DNA of 64,000 nt from the NCBI GenBank assembly GCA_028753945.1, contig JAPNXP010000006.1:3038001-3102000 (forward strand), given 5' to 3'. A program made the position numbers and the translations under genes. The notes beneath the pieces are model-generated. The model was not told the DNA's origin. It did no database searches and worked only from the letters and a program-made list of their open reading frames with translations. The first letter of the stretch is position 1; the number at the start of each line of letters is the position of its first letter. Source of the DNA: Hexactinellida sp. DTS-2022 (taxonomy: Eukaryota > Porifera > Hexactinellida). Shown here piece after piece: positions 27,012 through 37,460 of the stretch.

Positions 27012-27265
27012 ACTGGGCCACTATACTATAGTATAGTCGGCACAGTAAAAATAATAATAATAATATAAATAATAAAGGCAGTGATTCTAATACTGGGCCA
27101 CTATACTATAGTATAGTCGGCACAGTAATAATATTATTAAAGGCAGTAAGATTAGAACTGGGCCACTATACTTTAGTATAGTCGGCACAGTAAAAAAAAT
27201 AATAATATTATTAAAGGCAGTAAGATTAGAACTGGCCCACTATACTATAGTATAGTCGGCACAGT
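27012..27265. repeat. Cluster of four P palindromes
   Basis: Leaders aagattagaac (three) and gtgattctaat (one). The third core is ACTTTAGT; the fourth begins ACTGGCCC. Ends 20 bp left of H23. Confidence 0.9.
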
Positions 27266-27285
27266 AATAATAATAATAATAAAAA

Positions 27286-27400
27286 ATCCAAAATTGCAGC
27301 TGTGCCGACGCATGTTCCTTTGGTGGCACTATATCTTGTTGGTGGTTTATTGAAAGTGCCTCCAAAGGAACATGCTGTCACCACATCTGCAATTTTGGAT
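27286..27400. repeat. Hairpin H23
   Basis: Left GCAGCTGTG and right CACATCTGC are both the short form, so stem length is matched but one pair is lost; right GTCACCACA is also changed. 844 bp to H24. Confidence 0.88.
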
Positions 27401-28129
27401 TTTTTCCGCCATGTCATCAACGCCTCAAGGTGTCATGATCCATTTGTTAATTGATCCGAGCCACAAGGAACGGTTGATAAATTTGAATTTTGTTTCTATC
27501 ACAAACCATCTTGAGTTTAATGTCATTCATTCATTTTATATTGATAATAAATTATATTATTAGTTATTTATTTTAGCAATGTTATCCACGGTGATTTGAG
27601 TAAAGTCAATAAATTCTTTATATTATTAGATTTTATTTAATCCATTGTATAGTTATACTACAATTTAATAGAAGCCAGCTGGAATTTATAAGTTGAATCA
27701 ATATAATTATCGCGAGTTGAATCAATAGAGTAAGATTTAACAAGTTAAATCAATATAATTGCTACAAGTTGAAACGATAGAATTAGATTTAACAGTTTAC
27801 TGAAATTGAAGTGTGAGTAAACAAAAGAAATTTTCAACTTAATTGTGGCACAAACTAAGCCCAATTTGAAAATTCGTGCACTGTGAAAAGGTGTAGAATT
27901 TAATTCTCTATCCAAATATGCAAATTTTATCAAGCTCACTATTTATTATTTAATGTTATGAGGTTTATATAGATTAAATAGGTGTTAAGAAATTTTGAAC
28001 GGAAATCGTAACCCCAGGTGCAAATTAGACGATCACTCCGCACCTACATGTCAAGTTTTAGCCCTCAATGTATAAAGGCGAGTGCAGGGTACCGTCTACG
28101 GAGAAATAATAATAATAATAATAATATAA

Positions 28130-28245
28130 ATCCAAAATTGCAGCCTGTGCCGACGCATTCTCCTTTGGTGGCACTATATTTTGGTGGTGGTTTTTTGATA
28201 GTGCCTCCAAAGGATCATGCTGTCAGCACAGCTGCAATTTTGGAT
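28130..28245. repeat. Hairpin H24
   Basis: Left arm full length (GCAGCCTGTG), right arm short (GCACAGCTGC); GCATTCTCC for GCATGTTCC. Last hairpin of the main array, followed by a partial L spacer. Confidence 0.88.
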
Positions 28246-28515
28246 TTTTTTTTTCGCCATGTCCTCATCACTATGAAGGTGTTAAATTATTTCTGAAAGG
28301 TGTTTCAAAAGGCAACGACCCTTAGAAAGTTGGAAGTCTCCATTTAGCTCACTTTATTTGAGAGATATTCAAGTTTCAGTAGAATATAATCTGTGATGAC
28401 TCACATTTCTTAAGTGCGTGTTGGGTGTTTACCCATCTCCAACTAACCCATGTGAATTATTTAATTCACAAAATTGTAAAAATACATTTTTTTGACGATG
28501 TCATAATCACCTTAA

Positions 28516-28840
28516 TCTAATTCTATCGTTTTCACTTGTGATAAGTATATTGATTCAACTTGTGAGTTCGAGTAGGCTTCTATTTTCTAATTGAAAATTA
28601 AGATTATATTTTCCATAACAACGACAGATTATATGCAGGGCCTAGCCACCAAAATCAAAGTGGTCAGGTTATTCTGACCAACCTGACCGAGTGGTACCAT
28701 ATTGGGAAATTAATCAACCAAAAGTGGTCAGGTTGAAACCTGACCAACCTGACCAGTGGCTACGGCCCTGATATGAGTATATTTCCCAGAATATTCTTGT
28801 ACAATGGATATACTGACATAATTAATTCTAATCATAGCCT
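28516..28840 (-). repeat. Inverted terminal fragment of the satellite
   Basis: From about 28,516 the sequence is the reverse complement of the middle of an L spacer: ataatctgtcgttgttatgg, tagaagcctactcg and acaagttgaatcaatat all appear on the minus strand. It is interrupted by the MITE at 28,636-28,770. It closes the main array. Confidence 0.85.
28636..28770. mobile_element. GTCAGGTT MITE, copy 1, 5-bp TSD ATATG
   Basis: Ends CAGGGCCTAGCCACC and GTGGCTACGGCCCTG, flanked by ATATG on both sides (28,631-28,635, 28,771-28,775). It carries repeated GTGGTCAGGTT and ACCTGACC blocks, including the 9-bp stem hairpin ggtcaggttGAaacctgacc. A 5-bp TSD with a CAGGGCCGTAGCCA-like end suggests the hAT group with short TSDs. 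Confidence 0.88.
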
Positions 28841-29082
28841 ACTATACATAAGGCCTAACATCAAAATGTGGATTTTGGACCAGGGATGGGTTAGCCGATA
28901 TATACGATATAATACAGGTAATAGTAAATTTAGAGATGTATATTTTTAGTCAGTTAAACCTTTCTAAAAACTTTAGAACCATCATATCACTGATAATAAG
29001 GTTTCCACCCCATAAGGATACGAAAATTGTATACAGCTGATTTCATATTAATATATAATTCAACATATATTTAATAGTTATA
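28776..29082. other. Gene-free AT-rich stretch with dispersed repeat
   Basis: Holds the end of the inverted satellite piece and a dispersed repeat (catagcctact, taaggcctaac) near 28,836-28,890. The same repeat occurs inverted near 53,805-53,880 and direct near 46,337-46,400. No gene seen. Confidence 0.6.
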
Positions 29083-29182
29083 CAGGTAAACCTCCCAAAG
29101 CGGCACCCATCGGGAGAATGATTTTGTGCCGCTTCTCGGAGGTTGCCGCTACTCGGAGGTGCCGCTTTGGGAGGTTTACCTG
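29083..29182. mobile_element. 100-bp MITE, CAGGTAAACCTCCC family (copy 1)
   Basis: TA-flanked; 23-bp TIRs beginning CAGGTAAACCTCCCAAAGCG. Identical base for base, in opposite orientation, to 61,802-61,901. Confidence 0.92.
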
Positions 29183-29339
29183 TATACATAATATTACAAT
29201 TACAGGTCACAAATACATTATAAGAGGCAACACGGTACATTCATCACTTATTAGTTTCATCAACATCTCGCAACAGCATCGAACTTCTCATTACTACACT
29301 AATTTATTATTCTGACGGAAACATCACTAAATCTTTCTG

Positions 29340-32300
29340 TTACCTATTGTAAAATGATAAAATATATTTGTGGTTCCAATTAACAATACACAAAATCAAA
29401 TCAACTAAGAATATACACATGAATACGTATGATTTAATGGAATTTTTTAACTTTCGCTTCTCAGTATTCTTGAAAATCACCATAGAATTGTAATTTTTAA
29501 CCTTATTCGCTAATAAACAATTCCCAGCTTCGAATACAACCTTCTGAAGGACATGGGACCCATTCAGACTACAAGATGAACACCTCTCTCCATAATTGAC
29601 AACCATCAGCATCTAATAATATATTCATAGATAAGTCAACAAGAATTTTTCTACAATTACCTTTCACAAATATCTCCATTAGTTCGCTATCATTTTCTAT
29701 GCAAATAAAGATCTTCCAAACAGTGACAATAGATTCTAGGACTACCTCCGATGGATATTTCAAATCTCCGCGATCAGAGAGTTCTAATAGTTGGAACTTA
29801 GATATAGTATCAGATTCATCGACGAGTAAATCTTTCAATAGTCAAAGAAACCCGGCATATACGACATGGTTGAATACGTTTCAAGTATTGATGTACTGAA
29901 TAGCCAGCAATAAAGGCTAATGACTGAAGTACCTGAAATTTAGAGTCAATGGCTGAGAGGTCTGATATAGCGCTCAAGAAAGGATCAAGGTCAACTTCAC
30001 TGGTAGAATCTGCGCTATCCGATGGTGAAAATGATTGAATGAACTCTTGCAAAGAAGTACTAGAATCATTCTGATTGGAAAATAGACGTAGTATATTGGA
30101 TACTTTAAGACAACGCTCTGATTCTAAGATCTGAAGATAGGAAACATGATAATTAGCTCCTGAGATGATACGATATAGTCCAAAATGATGTTCCAATGGA
30201 TCAGTCTGCAAGAAAGATGTCAAGAGATATGAAAACCCACAGTCCTGAGTTAGAAAATTTGCTATCTGTGGCAACACGAGGCATGCATGTTTGAAGCTGG
30301 TAAACGTCTGCTTGCTTAATTTGCCACCTTTCTCAGACAGTGACTCCCAAGCTTCTAGCCAATAGACAATCCTAGTCAGTAAGAGAAAACGCTCATCGTT
30401 AAATCTTATTGGATTAGACAATGGGTCGTTCAACCTGATATGTTTATATGGCATATTGATATTGAAAATTTTCCAGAGAGATAGGAAAATTCCAACGAAA
30501 TCAGAGGTGCTGCATTTGAATGCAGGAGAACGCTGCTCATCCTGGATAGCTAGAGCAGCAATTGTAGATTCGTGTACTACTTTTAGGACCAACTTAACAT
30601 TTTGAAGTTCTAAATTGGATAAAACGACGTTCTAAATTTGCCTTAGAAGTCAAACGAGGGGCAAGTTTAGCAAGGCTATCTCTCTCAGAATTATATAGCA
30701 TACGGATATCACGGAAAGAAGTATGACATATTTTAATGGATAAGCGATCGGTCAATAGAAATACAGTTCAAATCAGGATAAGAAAAGAGCTTATTATCAG
30801 TTTGTTGATTCAACCAATTATTGCGAATAGTCTTCAGAATATGTACGAAGTCAAATGTAAGGAAAAGACCTCTGCGTATATCACAAGGGTGTGGTACTCG
30901 AGTCACCAGCTTTCTATTAGGGGAAAACAATTTGAAAAGTTTCACATTAAGGGGATAGTTGTCAGTGGACAGTAGCGTAACTAGGGGGGGGGGGGCAATG
31001 GGGGTACGTGCCCCCAGCGGCACGCTTGGGGGGCGGCATTTTGACATTTTATTTGACGGACTTGTCAACCGATACGGCGATACCATAATATTTTTAAGTT
31101 TTGAGTTCCGAACGTCCAAAGGTTCACGACCTGCGCCAGACATCGTTCCAGAAGTTGCTTGTGTCGTTGAGGATTTTGCTAACCATTTATGTGAGGTGTG
31201 GTGCGACCCCAGGCCTTCATCTAGCCCTAATATTGCCGCACCCTAGGTGATGTTGATTTTAATATTGCGTACCCAAATCCACCAAAAATATTACATTCAC
31301 CACCAAAGAACAAAATTAGTATTGAAATTAATCGGATGTGCACACCTGCCAACTTATTTGAGCCTTATTGGCTCAAATTTCCCTGTACATTATCCAAAAT
31401 CCCTTGACACCCCCAAAAGTTTCTCGCTCGCTACGCTCGCTCGTTAGGGTAATCCATATACCGTATTGCTTCTAATAAGCGCCTCGGCGATGTTGTTTTC
31501 GTGAGCCAATTTATTCTAAATAGTTTTTATAAAAACAATAAAATATTATTTATCTGGGTGTGCACCGCTCACCTGGAACCCAGATGAAGGCCTAGGTGCG
31601 AGTTCTCAAAACTCAAACTTATCAATGCGTGCCTTCGTTCAACCATGGGACAGAAACGGTTGTTAGTCTTGCGCTTTGTCGACTGATATTATTTAACCGA
31701 GTCAATTCACGCCTGTGATCGACAAGTTCGCTACGCTCAAAGCAAGAAAGGTTAGGCTATGATGATGGAGCTACTAACGACCGAACTCGTGGTGGTCGTA
31801 AATTACGTAAATTTCGGTTTTTGATTTGTTCTAGAATTTTATCAGCAATTGAATTAGATAACTCAGGCTGCAAATATATTCCCCGTCGACTAAATGAAAA
31901 ATAAATATGGACTCCTGGATAACCTTTATAAACACATGTTTTCGTTTTTGTTTGTTTATGAACTAATTAAAGTGATTTTTGGGGGCGGCGTTTTTCACAC
32001 TTGCCCCCAGCGGCACTTTACCACGTTACGCCACTGTCAGTGGAGATGATTTCAACGAACAAGCCACAATCTTCAACATCATGAATACAAGATTTGATAG
32101 TGTCGAATAACTTTTCAGCTGTTACAGAAGCACATGGGAGTAGACGAACAATACAATACCATTTCTTATACAGACTCGACACCATGATAGCGAAAACTGT
32201 CTTGGTAGGATTATCTGGATCGAGGTTTGAAGCAAACAATCTCCCTCCTTTGTAAGAAATATCAGATTTCACGTGAATTTCATCCATTTGAATAATGAGT

Positions 32301-32729
32301 GCCTCTGTTCCTGAGAAAAGGAATGTGTGGATTCCTTAAGAAACATAAAAATTCATTTTCAAGTCCAAAGGATGAATACAATTTTTGTAAGGTATTGGAA
32401 TGAGGAAGAGAAATGCAAGACGTGCTCTGTAGATAGTGATAAGAAGCAGGAGAAATGAGATGTGTTTTAAGAGCTAAGATCTGCGTCAATACGTTATACC
32501 TCCGCCTCTTTTTTGGAACAAGACTATTTCGAAGCTGACAAAGAACGAACTGGAGCCTTGAAACTTCAGGACAAGGAACCAAGTCATCATCAGAATTATC
32601 GTCGTACATGTTATCAATAACTTGTTGGATATGACTTTCCGCAGATGCGATATGAGATGTGTTACGTATCGAAATTAGTGGAAATATCCTCAGAGATGAT
32701 GGGTGCAGATGGCGGAATAGAAATTTCAT
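29340..32729 (-). pseudogene. P-element/THAP9-like transposase pseudogene, copy 1
   Basis: Read on the minus strand in pieces. N-terminal region 32,729-32,280 (ends near LENEFLCF..); RNase-H-like start 32,287-32,045 with DEIHVKSDISYKGG and KTVFAIMVSSL; after a hAT insertion 30,961-30,733 with TDNYPLNVKLFKLFSP and FDFVHILKTIRNNWLN; then 30,592-29,816 with GFSYLLTSFLQTDPLEHHF, SGANYHVS and LQILESERCLK; C-terminal pieces 29,838-29,569 (LKYPSEVVLES, ENDSE) and 29,612-~29,440 (SGSHVLQKVV-like, NCLLANKVKNYN). These blocks are characteristic of P-element transposases and THAP9, which cut and paste DNA in the nucleus. I see no THAP domain at the N end here. At least three frame changes plus the insertion make it non-functional. 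Same family as 47,497-53,490. Confidence 0.87.
30970..32036. mobile_element. hAT element (1,067 bp) inside the P-like transposase
   Basis: Ends CAGTAGCGTAACTAGG and ACGTTACGCCACTG (hAT-type CAGTGGCGTA). Exact 8-bp TSD TCAGTGGA at 30,962-30,969 and 32,037-32,044. No transposase frame. It contains older repeat pieces: a cacctgccaac fragment (~31,341), the hairpin-like ctcgctcgctacgctcgctcg region (~31,424-31,444) and a CCGTATTGC MITE fragment (~31,459). Both ends carry gcccccagcggcac. Confidence 0.93.
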
Positions 32730-33051
32730 TTATAAGCGAATCAATTTGTCGAACATCGCATAGCGTTACGATAGAAATTGGAAGAGTTACGCCATTATGA
32801 TAAACTTTTGACGGACAAGTGCATACTTACACAAAACTTTTATAATCAGCAGATAGCAAAGTTAACTTAGCTTGTGTTAATTGGGATTTTATTCTAAACT
32901 TAAATAATTAAGATCATAAAATAGTTTTTAATTAATTATAATTTATAATAAAATCAACTAATCAAATCAGTAGCGAATTTTCTGCAACGAATTGTCGTGT
33001 AACGAATTGTCGGAGTTCCGAAAAAAGTAGACCACAATTCGGTGGTAAAAG
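32730..33051. other. Gene-free stretch upstream of the P-like copy 1
   Basis: AT-rich. The degraded 5' part of the transposase may run in here on the minus strand, but no THAP Cys/His pattern is visible. Near 32,983-33,020 there is a repeated aacgaattgtcg. Confidence 0.5.
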
Positions 33052-33409
33052 TAGGGCTGAAACGAATATTCGAAATGTAACGAACAAGCCTTTTTCCAAA
33101 CGAACGAATATTAGAATATTCGTTCGTTTTGATGACCAAGCATTAAATCAAATTCAAGACTCAAAATACAGAGGAAAATAGCTTTTTTGTTAATGTTACA
33201 ATAATTTAATCTCAATTACAAAGTGTATAAGACACAAATTAGTTATTACTGAGCTAGTTTAGGTAGCAATTTATATTTACGATCGCTCCAATCTAAACAA
33301 AAGTCATGTTGTTGGCGAAAAGTAGTAAATGAATATCCGTTTCAACTTAATATTCGTTCAATCATTTCGAACGAATATTCGAATATTAGGGATATTCGTT
33401 TCAGCCCTA
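33052..33409. mobile_element. TIR element, TAGGGCTGAAACGAATAT ends
   Basis: Left TAGGGCTGAAACGAATAT and right ATATTCGTTTCAGCCCTA are inverted, with internal ACGAATATTCGAATAT near both ends. No transposase. Such AGGGCTGnAACGA ends are common in hAT MITEs, but I do not see a clean 8-bp TSD. Confidence 0.75.
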
Positions 33410-33630
33410 GTAGAAAGTTGGACTCCGAGTGGACTAACATTCTTAGCAAAAAAATTGAATTTTTCAACCCATTCTGTGTTTTGAAATTTCCTTCCGCATA
33501 ATTAATCTAAAATCAAATAGTCGAGTTTGTCACTTTCTGTCAGCTGAAGGGAAAGTGTAAATTTGAAAACTGTATTACATTCAGACTCTGGATTAAATCG
33601 GAACCAGAAAGTACGAATGATGTCATTGTT

Positions 33631-34123
33631 GGGCCACTATACTATAGTATAGTCGGCACAGTAATAATAATATACCAAAGCACTAAGACCAATACTGGGC
33701 CACTATACTATAGTATAGTCGGCACAGTAATAATAATAATAATAACCAAGGCAGTAAGATTAGAACTGGGCCACTATACTATAGTATAGTCGGCACAGTA
33801 TTATAATATACCAAAGTAGTAAGATTAGAACTGGGCCACTATACTATAGTATAGTCGGCACAGTAATAAAGGCAGTGATTCCAATACTAGGCCACTATAC
33901 TATACTATAGTCGGCACAGTAATAATCGGTAACCAAAGCACTAAGACCAATACTGGGCCACTATACTATAGTATAGTCGGCACAGTAATAATCGGTAACC
34001 AAAGTACTAAGACCAATACTGGGCCACTATACTATAGTTTATTCGGCACAGTAAAAATATAAATAAAAATAAAGGCAGTGATTTCAATACTGGGCCACTA
34101 TACTAAAGTATAGTCGGCACAGT
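33631..34123. repeat. Stand-alone cluster of eight P palindromes
   Basis: Eight units outside the hairpin satellite, with leaders agcactaagaccaat, gcagtaagattagaac and gcagtgattccaat and A/AAT-rich or aatcggtaacca spacers. Copy 5 has a shortened core (CTATACTATACTATAG), copy 7 ATAGTTTATTCGG and copy 8 ACTAAAGTATAG. No H hairpin follows; unique-looking sequence flanks both sides. Confidence 0.92.
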
Positions 34124-34504
34124 AAAAACTGAACTCTACTGGAGCTGAATATAAGTTATTTGTTTATTATACTATATAAGGCATTAAGTCATATTAAGTA
34201 TATTTAACTCGCGTCAATCCTCTTTGTCACTACAGTAGTGAGAATTAGGTAAATCCAAATAAAATAAAAGAAGGACAGAGATATTACAGGGATATATCCA
34301 AACATGCCCCAATGTTTTAGCATGTACAAATTTCAGGTAATAAAATGTTGAACGAGCTGGGACCATCTTTACACACCTGTATGCTTTGGGCTGCCTTTGG
34401 ACCTATAAAAAGAACAGGTCTAAACTAATAATCGCATGTGTAAAGTAATATAAAAGTATATACATAATATTTACATCGACATAGACACTAGTGACGTAAT
34501 TGTA
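34124..34504. other. Gene-free AT-rich stretch
   Basis: No reading frame, repeat or hairpin of note seen. Confidence 0.5.
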
Positions 34505-34512
34505 CCTAGAAC

Positions 34513-35000
34513 AGGGGGGGGTCAATCGACAGACACTTGACCCATAGCCAGGTGGTGGGTCACATTTAAAAAAATATTTCATGAAGTACCTGGTACTTCA
34601 TGGAGGGTACGAATCAATATTATTGCGAAATTTTGCAGCAAATTATCAAGAATTTACACTAAGGGTAATATTTTTAATCTTATCACACCTAAAGGTGAGA
34701 ATTGCTGACTAATTAAAATTGTAAATTTTTTTAAAAAAGTGTGTTTTGGGTAAAAATGCCCATAGGAGGACTTCAGAGACCAGATGTAATTAACTTCGTA
34801 TCAATTTATGCTAATCTGACACAGGTGACAACTTCAGAGTGTCACTTGTGGCAAATACTGAATGGGTGTAGGGGTCCAAAAGCAATAAATTCGTTAAGTG
34901 CTTGGTACTTCGTGAGGAAGGGTGGGTGGGTATGCCCTAAAAATATATTTTTCCATGAAGTCACCTATGGGTTAGTATTCTTAAGATTGACCCCCCCCTG
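34513..35000. mobile_element. hAT-like element (488 bp) with 8-bp TSD CCTAGAAC
   Basis: Left AGGGGGGGGTCAATC and right GATTGACCCCCCCCTG are inverted, with CCTAGAAC at 34,505-34,512 and 35,001-35,008. The interior has repeated tacttc(g/a)tg(a/g)agg and cacttgaccc-like pieces. The frame at 34,741-35,013 is element-internal. Confidence 0.8.
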
Positions 35001-35008
35001 CCTAGAAC

Positions 35009-35583
35009 TCTAAGTACTACTAGCCAGGCTTTCATCCAGGAAAAATATTCGCAAAAATTTAGTTTCCTTTCAAAGTTACACTCCTGGAGGCACGTCGCAC
35101 ACGCCTGGACTAGCGCAAGTGGGGTTACATGGTCACGGTGTATCATAGATAGCTTCAATATTTATATTATAGATTTAATTATTGAAATGTTATACTAAAT
35201 CATGCTTTATATTGATGTGAATAAAAAAACCCTCACAGACGGGATGGGAGTGTGCTCCTTCTGATTGCACTTCCCCAATGTTTAATTTAACTAGAATTTC
35301 AATATTAAATTACATTTCATCTTAGTGTAATATAATTTAATTAATGTTTGAATTGTGAAGACTTCAAATGTTTACATTAATTAAAGATTAATTATTACAA
35401 ATAGAAATTAGGAATACCGTTACTATTTGAATATTAGAATTGACATCATCATCATCAACTTGTAAAATGTTCCAACTTCCAAGTGTTTTCATCGCACTTG
35501 TATGAAACACATATTCACTAATCAATAACAGTCATTATCTAGCAGATAGTAGGCTTATATAATATGTTTCTACTATAGATTGC
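35009..35583. other. Gene-free stretch with a CAGGCTTTCATCCAGG element
   Basis: 35,026-35,107 starts CCAGGCTTTCATCCAGG and ends CACACGCCTGG; it is a shorter relative of the hAT element at 62,992-63,183 and has ACTAGC on both sides. The rest is AT-rich with no gene. Confidence 0.6.
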
Positions 35584-36066
35584 CAGTCAACTTGTATCTA
35601 TTACAACTTGTACTACATACTAACTTGTCCCAAATACCAACTCGTCCTAAGTCAACTCGTCCCAAATACCAAATAGTTTCTAATTTAAACGGTAATTTTT
35701 TTAAAGTGTAACTATGTACAATAGAACAGGAAGTTTGGAAGGACATAACACCTTCAAAATCAACAAATTTGAGTCATTTATTAATCCATTCATAGCTCAA
35801 AAACCATTGACAAGTTGGTATTTGGTACAAGATAAAATAGTACGAGCCGACTAAAAAAATAGGTACGAGTCGACTAAAAGAATTGGTACAAGTTGGTTTT
35901 TGGGACGAGTTGACTGGTCCCTGACGTAAAAAAAGGACAAGTTGGTATTTAGTACGAGATAAAATAGGTACGAGTTGACCAAAAAAATAGGTACGAGTCG
36001 ACCAAAAAAATAGGTACGAGTCGACCAAAAAACTTGGGACAAGTTGGTTTTGGGACGAGTTGACTG
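35584..36066. mobile_element. TIR element with internal minisatellite
   Basis: Outer ends CAGTCAACTTGT and GGGACGAGTTGACTG are inverted. The right half is built from ~23-bp repeats of the form ataggtacgagtcgaccaaa mixed with gacaagttggta(t)ttggtac. The minus-strand frames at 35,774-36,042 (YLFFWSTRTYFFGRLVP-like) are read-through of this minisatellite. No clear TSD. Confidence 0.65.
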
Positions 36067-36384
36067 CCCCCTATAGAGTAATTACAATAAGGAGAAGATA
36101 GCTGATTACATAAAAACCGTTAATAAAATGGTGAATTGATTAGCGACCTAATAATTTTAATTGATATATAGAAAGAACATCCTTAGGAGAATACACTTCT
36201 ATATTTTCAATAACTAATTCGAATTATTAAAGAGTCACTGGACCAGAATACAAATTTCGATATAACTGACGAACAAAAGCGAAATTGAGAAATCGGGCTT
36301 CGAGGTGATCATCTCCAGGAAATTATATATCTCCTGTCCAAATTTTAAATTTCTATCACCAATGGTTTAGTCAGCCCAGCCTGA
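36067..36384. other. Gene-free stretch
   Basis: AT-rich sequence between two elements; nothing recognisable. Confidence 0.5.
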
Positions 36385-36392
36385 AGTCAGAC

Positions 36393-37149
36393 TAGGGGTC
36401 TCAATCCCTGGATCCCGGTCCATTTTAGCCCGGGATTCAATCCCGGGATTAGACTTTCCAATCCCGGGATCCAGATATATTATGAGTATAGCAATGATAG
36501 TGAAGCTTGATGTGAATATTATCTTCTCGCATGACATATACAGTCAGGTCTGCTTATTATGAACAAGATTTCGTCTGATAATATGAAGATTTTTTATTAT
36601 GAACAAACCCTACAGTCCCAATTTAACAACTTACATAGGGGTTGTATTAAGTTGAGTTCGCTTATTATGAAGTCTCTCTATTATGAACACAATTTTTGGT
36701 CCCTTGAATGTTCATAATAAAAGAACCTGACTGTAAATATATTCTTTAATTCATTTTTATCGCTTACATTTCTCGGTAATCAATTATTCGTTACTTGTTC
36801 AATTACGTGTGGCTTTGTCATTAGGTGAATTTTTGATAACATGATGCTTTGTTTATTAACAACAATCTTGAACCATTTCATATAAATATAGATTTAAATT
36901 CCTATCAGGAATAATCAGAAAAATCTTAATTAAAATATTATTATTACTATACTACGATCTTATGCTCTATTTATTATGTAATGGAGTCATCAATCAATAC
37001 ACAATTACATTAATTCAACATATTTGCATGATTGGTCAAGTGTCAATAAATTATTTGATCAATCCCGGGATCCCGGGATCCCGGGATTGAACATGATTCC
37101 AATCCCGGAATCCCGGGATTGGAAAAAGGATCCGGGATTGAGACCCCTA
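36393..37149. mobile_element. hAT-like element (757 bp), TAGGGGTCTCAATCC ends
   Basis: Perfect 8-bp TSD AGTCAGAC (36,385-36,392, 37,150-37,157). TIR TAGGGGTCTCAATCC with several ATCCCGGGAT palindromes inside both ends (for example gggatcccgggatcccggga). Contains the nested MITE 36,541-36,733. No transposase. Confidence 0.9.
36541..36733. mobile_element. Nested TA-flanked MITE, CAGTCAGGT ends
   Basis: TIRs CAGTCAGGTCTGCTTATTAT and ATAATAAAAGAACCTGACTG between TA dinucleotides; interior repeats of ttattatgaac. Pogo/mariner-like, inserted in the hAT element at 36,393-37,149 and therefore younger. Confidence 0.88.
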
Positions 37150-37460
37150 AGTCAGACAGAGGTAAATTCAATACTGTGCACTTACAGTATAAAACTATAG
37201 TAGGGTCCTACTATAACGTTTTTTACCAGAAGAAGCACACTAAAAGTATCAAAATAAATGTAGATACAACTGACTACATACGTCCTTAGAAGCCTAAAAG
37301 GGTAAATTAGTTCTCAACATCAAACAATATAGTATTACCTTCGAAAAGCTATGAATCTGGAATTTTCGTAGATAGCGTATAATGGCCACGCGAAATATTT
37401 TACACAAAATGGGGCAAATCTAGTAAATCTAAATCACTACGATTATATAAATTTCTAATA

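Larger units (their letters stand above)
1..28515. repeat. Mosaic hairpin satellite array (24 hairpins, H1-H24)
   Basis: Long array whose units share, in order: a leader ending in a conserved block (aaaatcgtaaccccaggtgca), an A/AAT-rich tract, the hairpin, a T-rich tract, and a spacer. There are two leaders: alpha (gtgcaaattagacgg, ending gggcaccgtctacgg) and beta (gtgcacatctgtaaccc, ending gtggagaggatacgg). There are two spacers: L (begins cgccatgtcatcatcac) and S (begins cgccaagtcatcaacgcc). Start-to-start hairpin distances cluster at ~850 bp (S), ~1,205 bp (L) and ~1,440-1,500 bp (start of L joined to end of S). The window opens inside an L spacer, so the array extends leftwards. No conserved coding frame runs across units. 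Confidence 0.93.

Noticed and set aside
1301-28296. Many 60-110-codon frames such as MQIRRSIRTYMPSFSPSTIK and MAKKNPKLQPVPTACSFGGT
   Set aside because: They are the hairpin and leader read in different frames on both strands. They recur only because the DNA repeats, and they break or shift frame between copies with no sign of protein-level conservation.
1-28515. CRISPR-like array of short direct repeats
   Set aside because: Repeats are 850-1,500-bp units with hairpins, not short repeats with unique spacers, and the DNA is eukaryotic.
31420-31446. ctcgctcgctacgctcgctcg as a functional palindrome or origin
   Set aside because: The same motif occurs in other hAT elements here (39,021, 63,845), so it is a transposon component.
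34741-35013. 90-residue plus-strand frame
   Set aside because: It lies inside the 488-bp hAT-like element and ends in its TIR; no family resemblance.
35774-36042. Frames with YLFFWSTRTYFFGRLVP-like repeats
   Set aside because: Translation of a ~23-bp minisatellite inside a TIR element.
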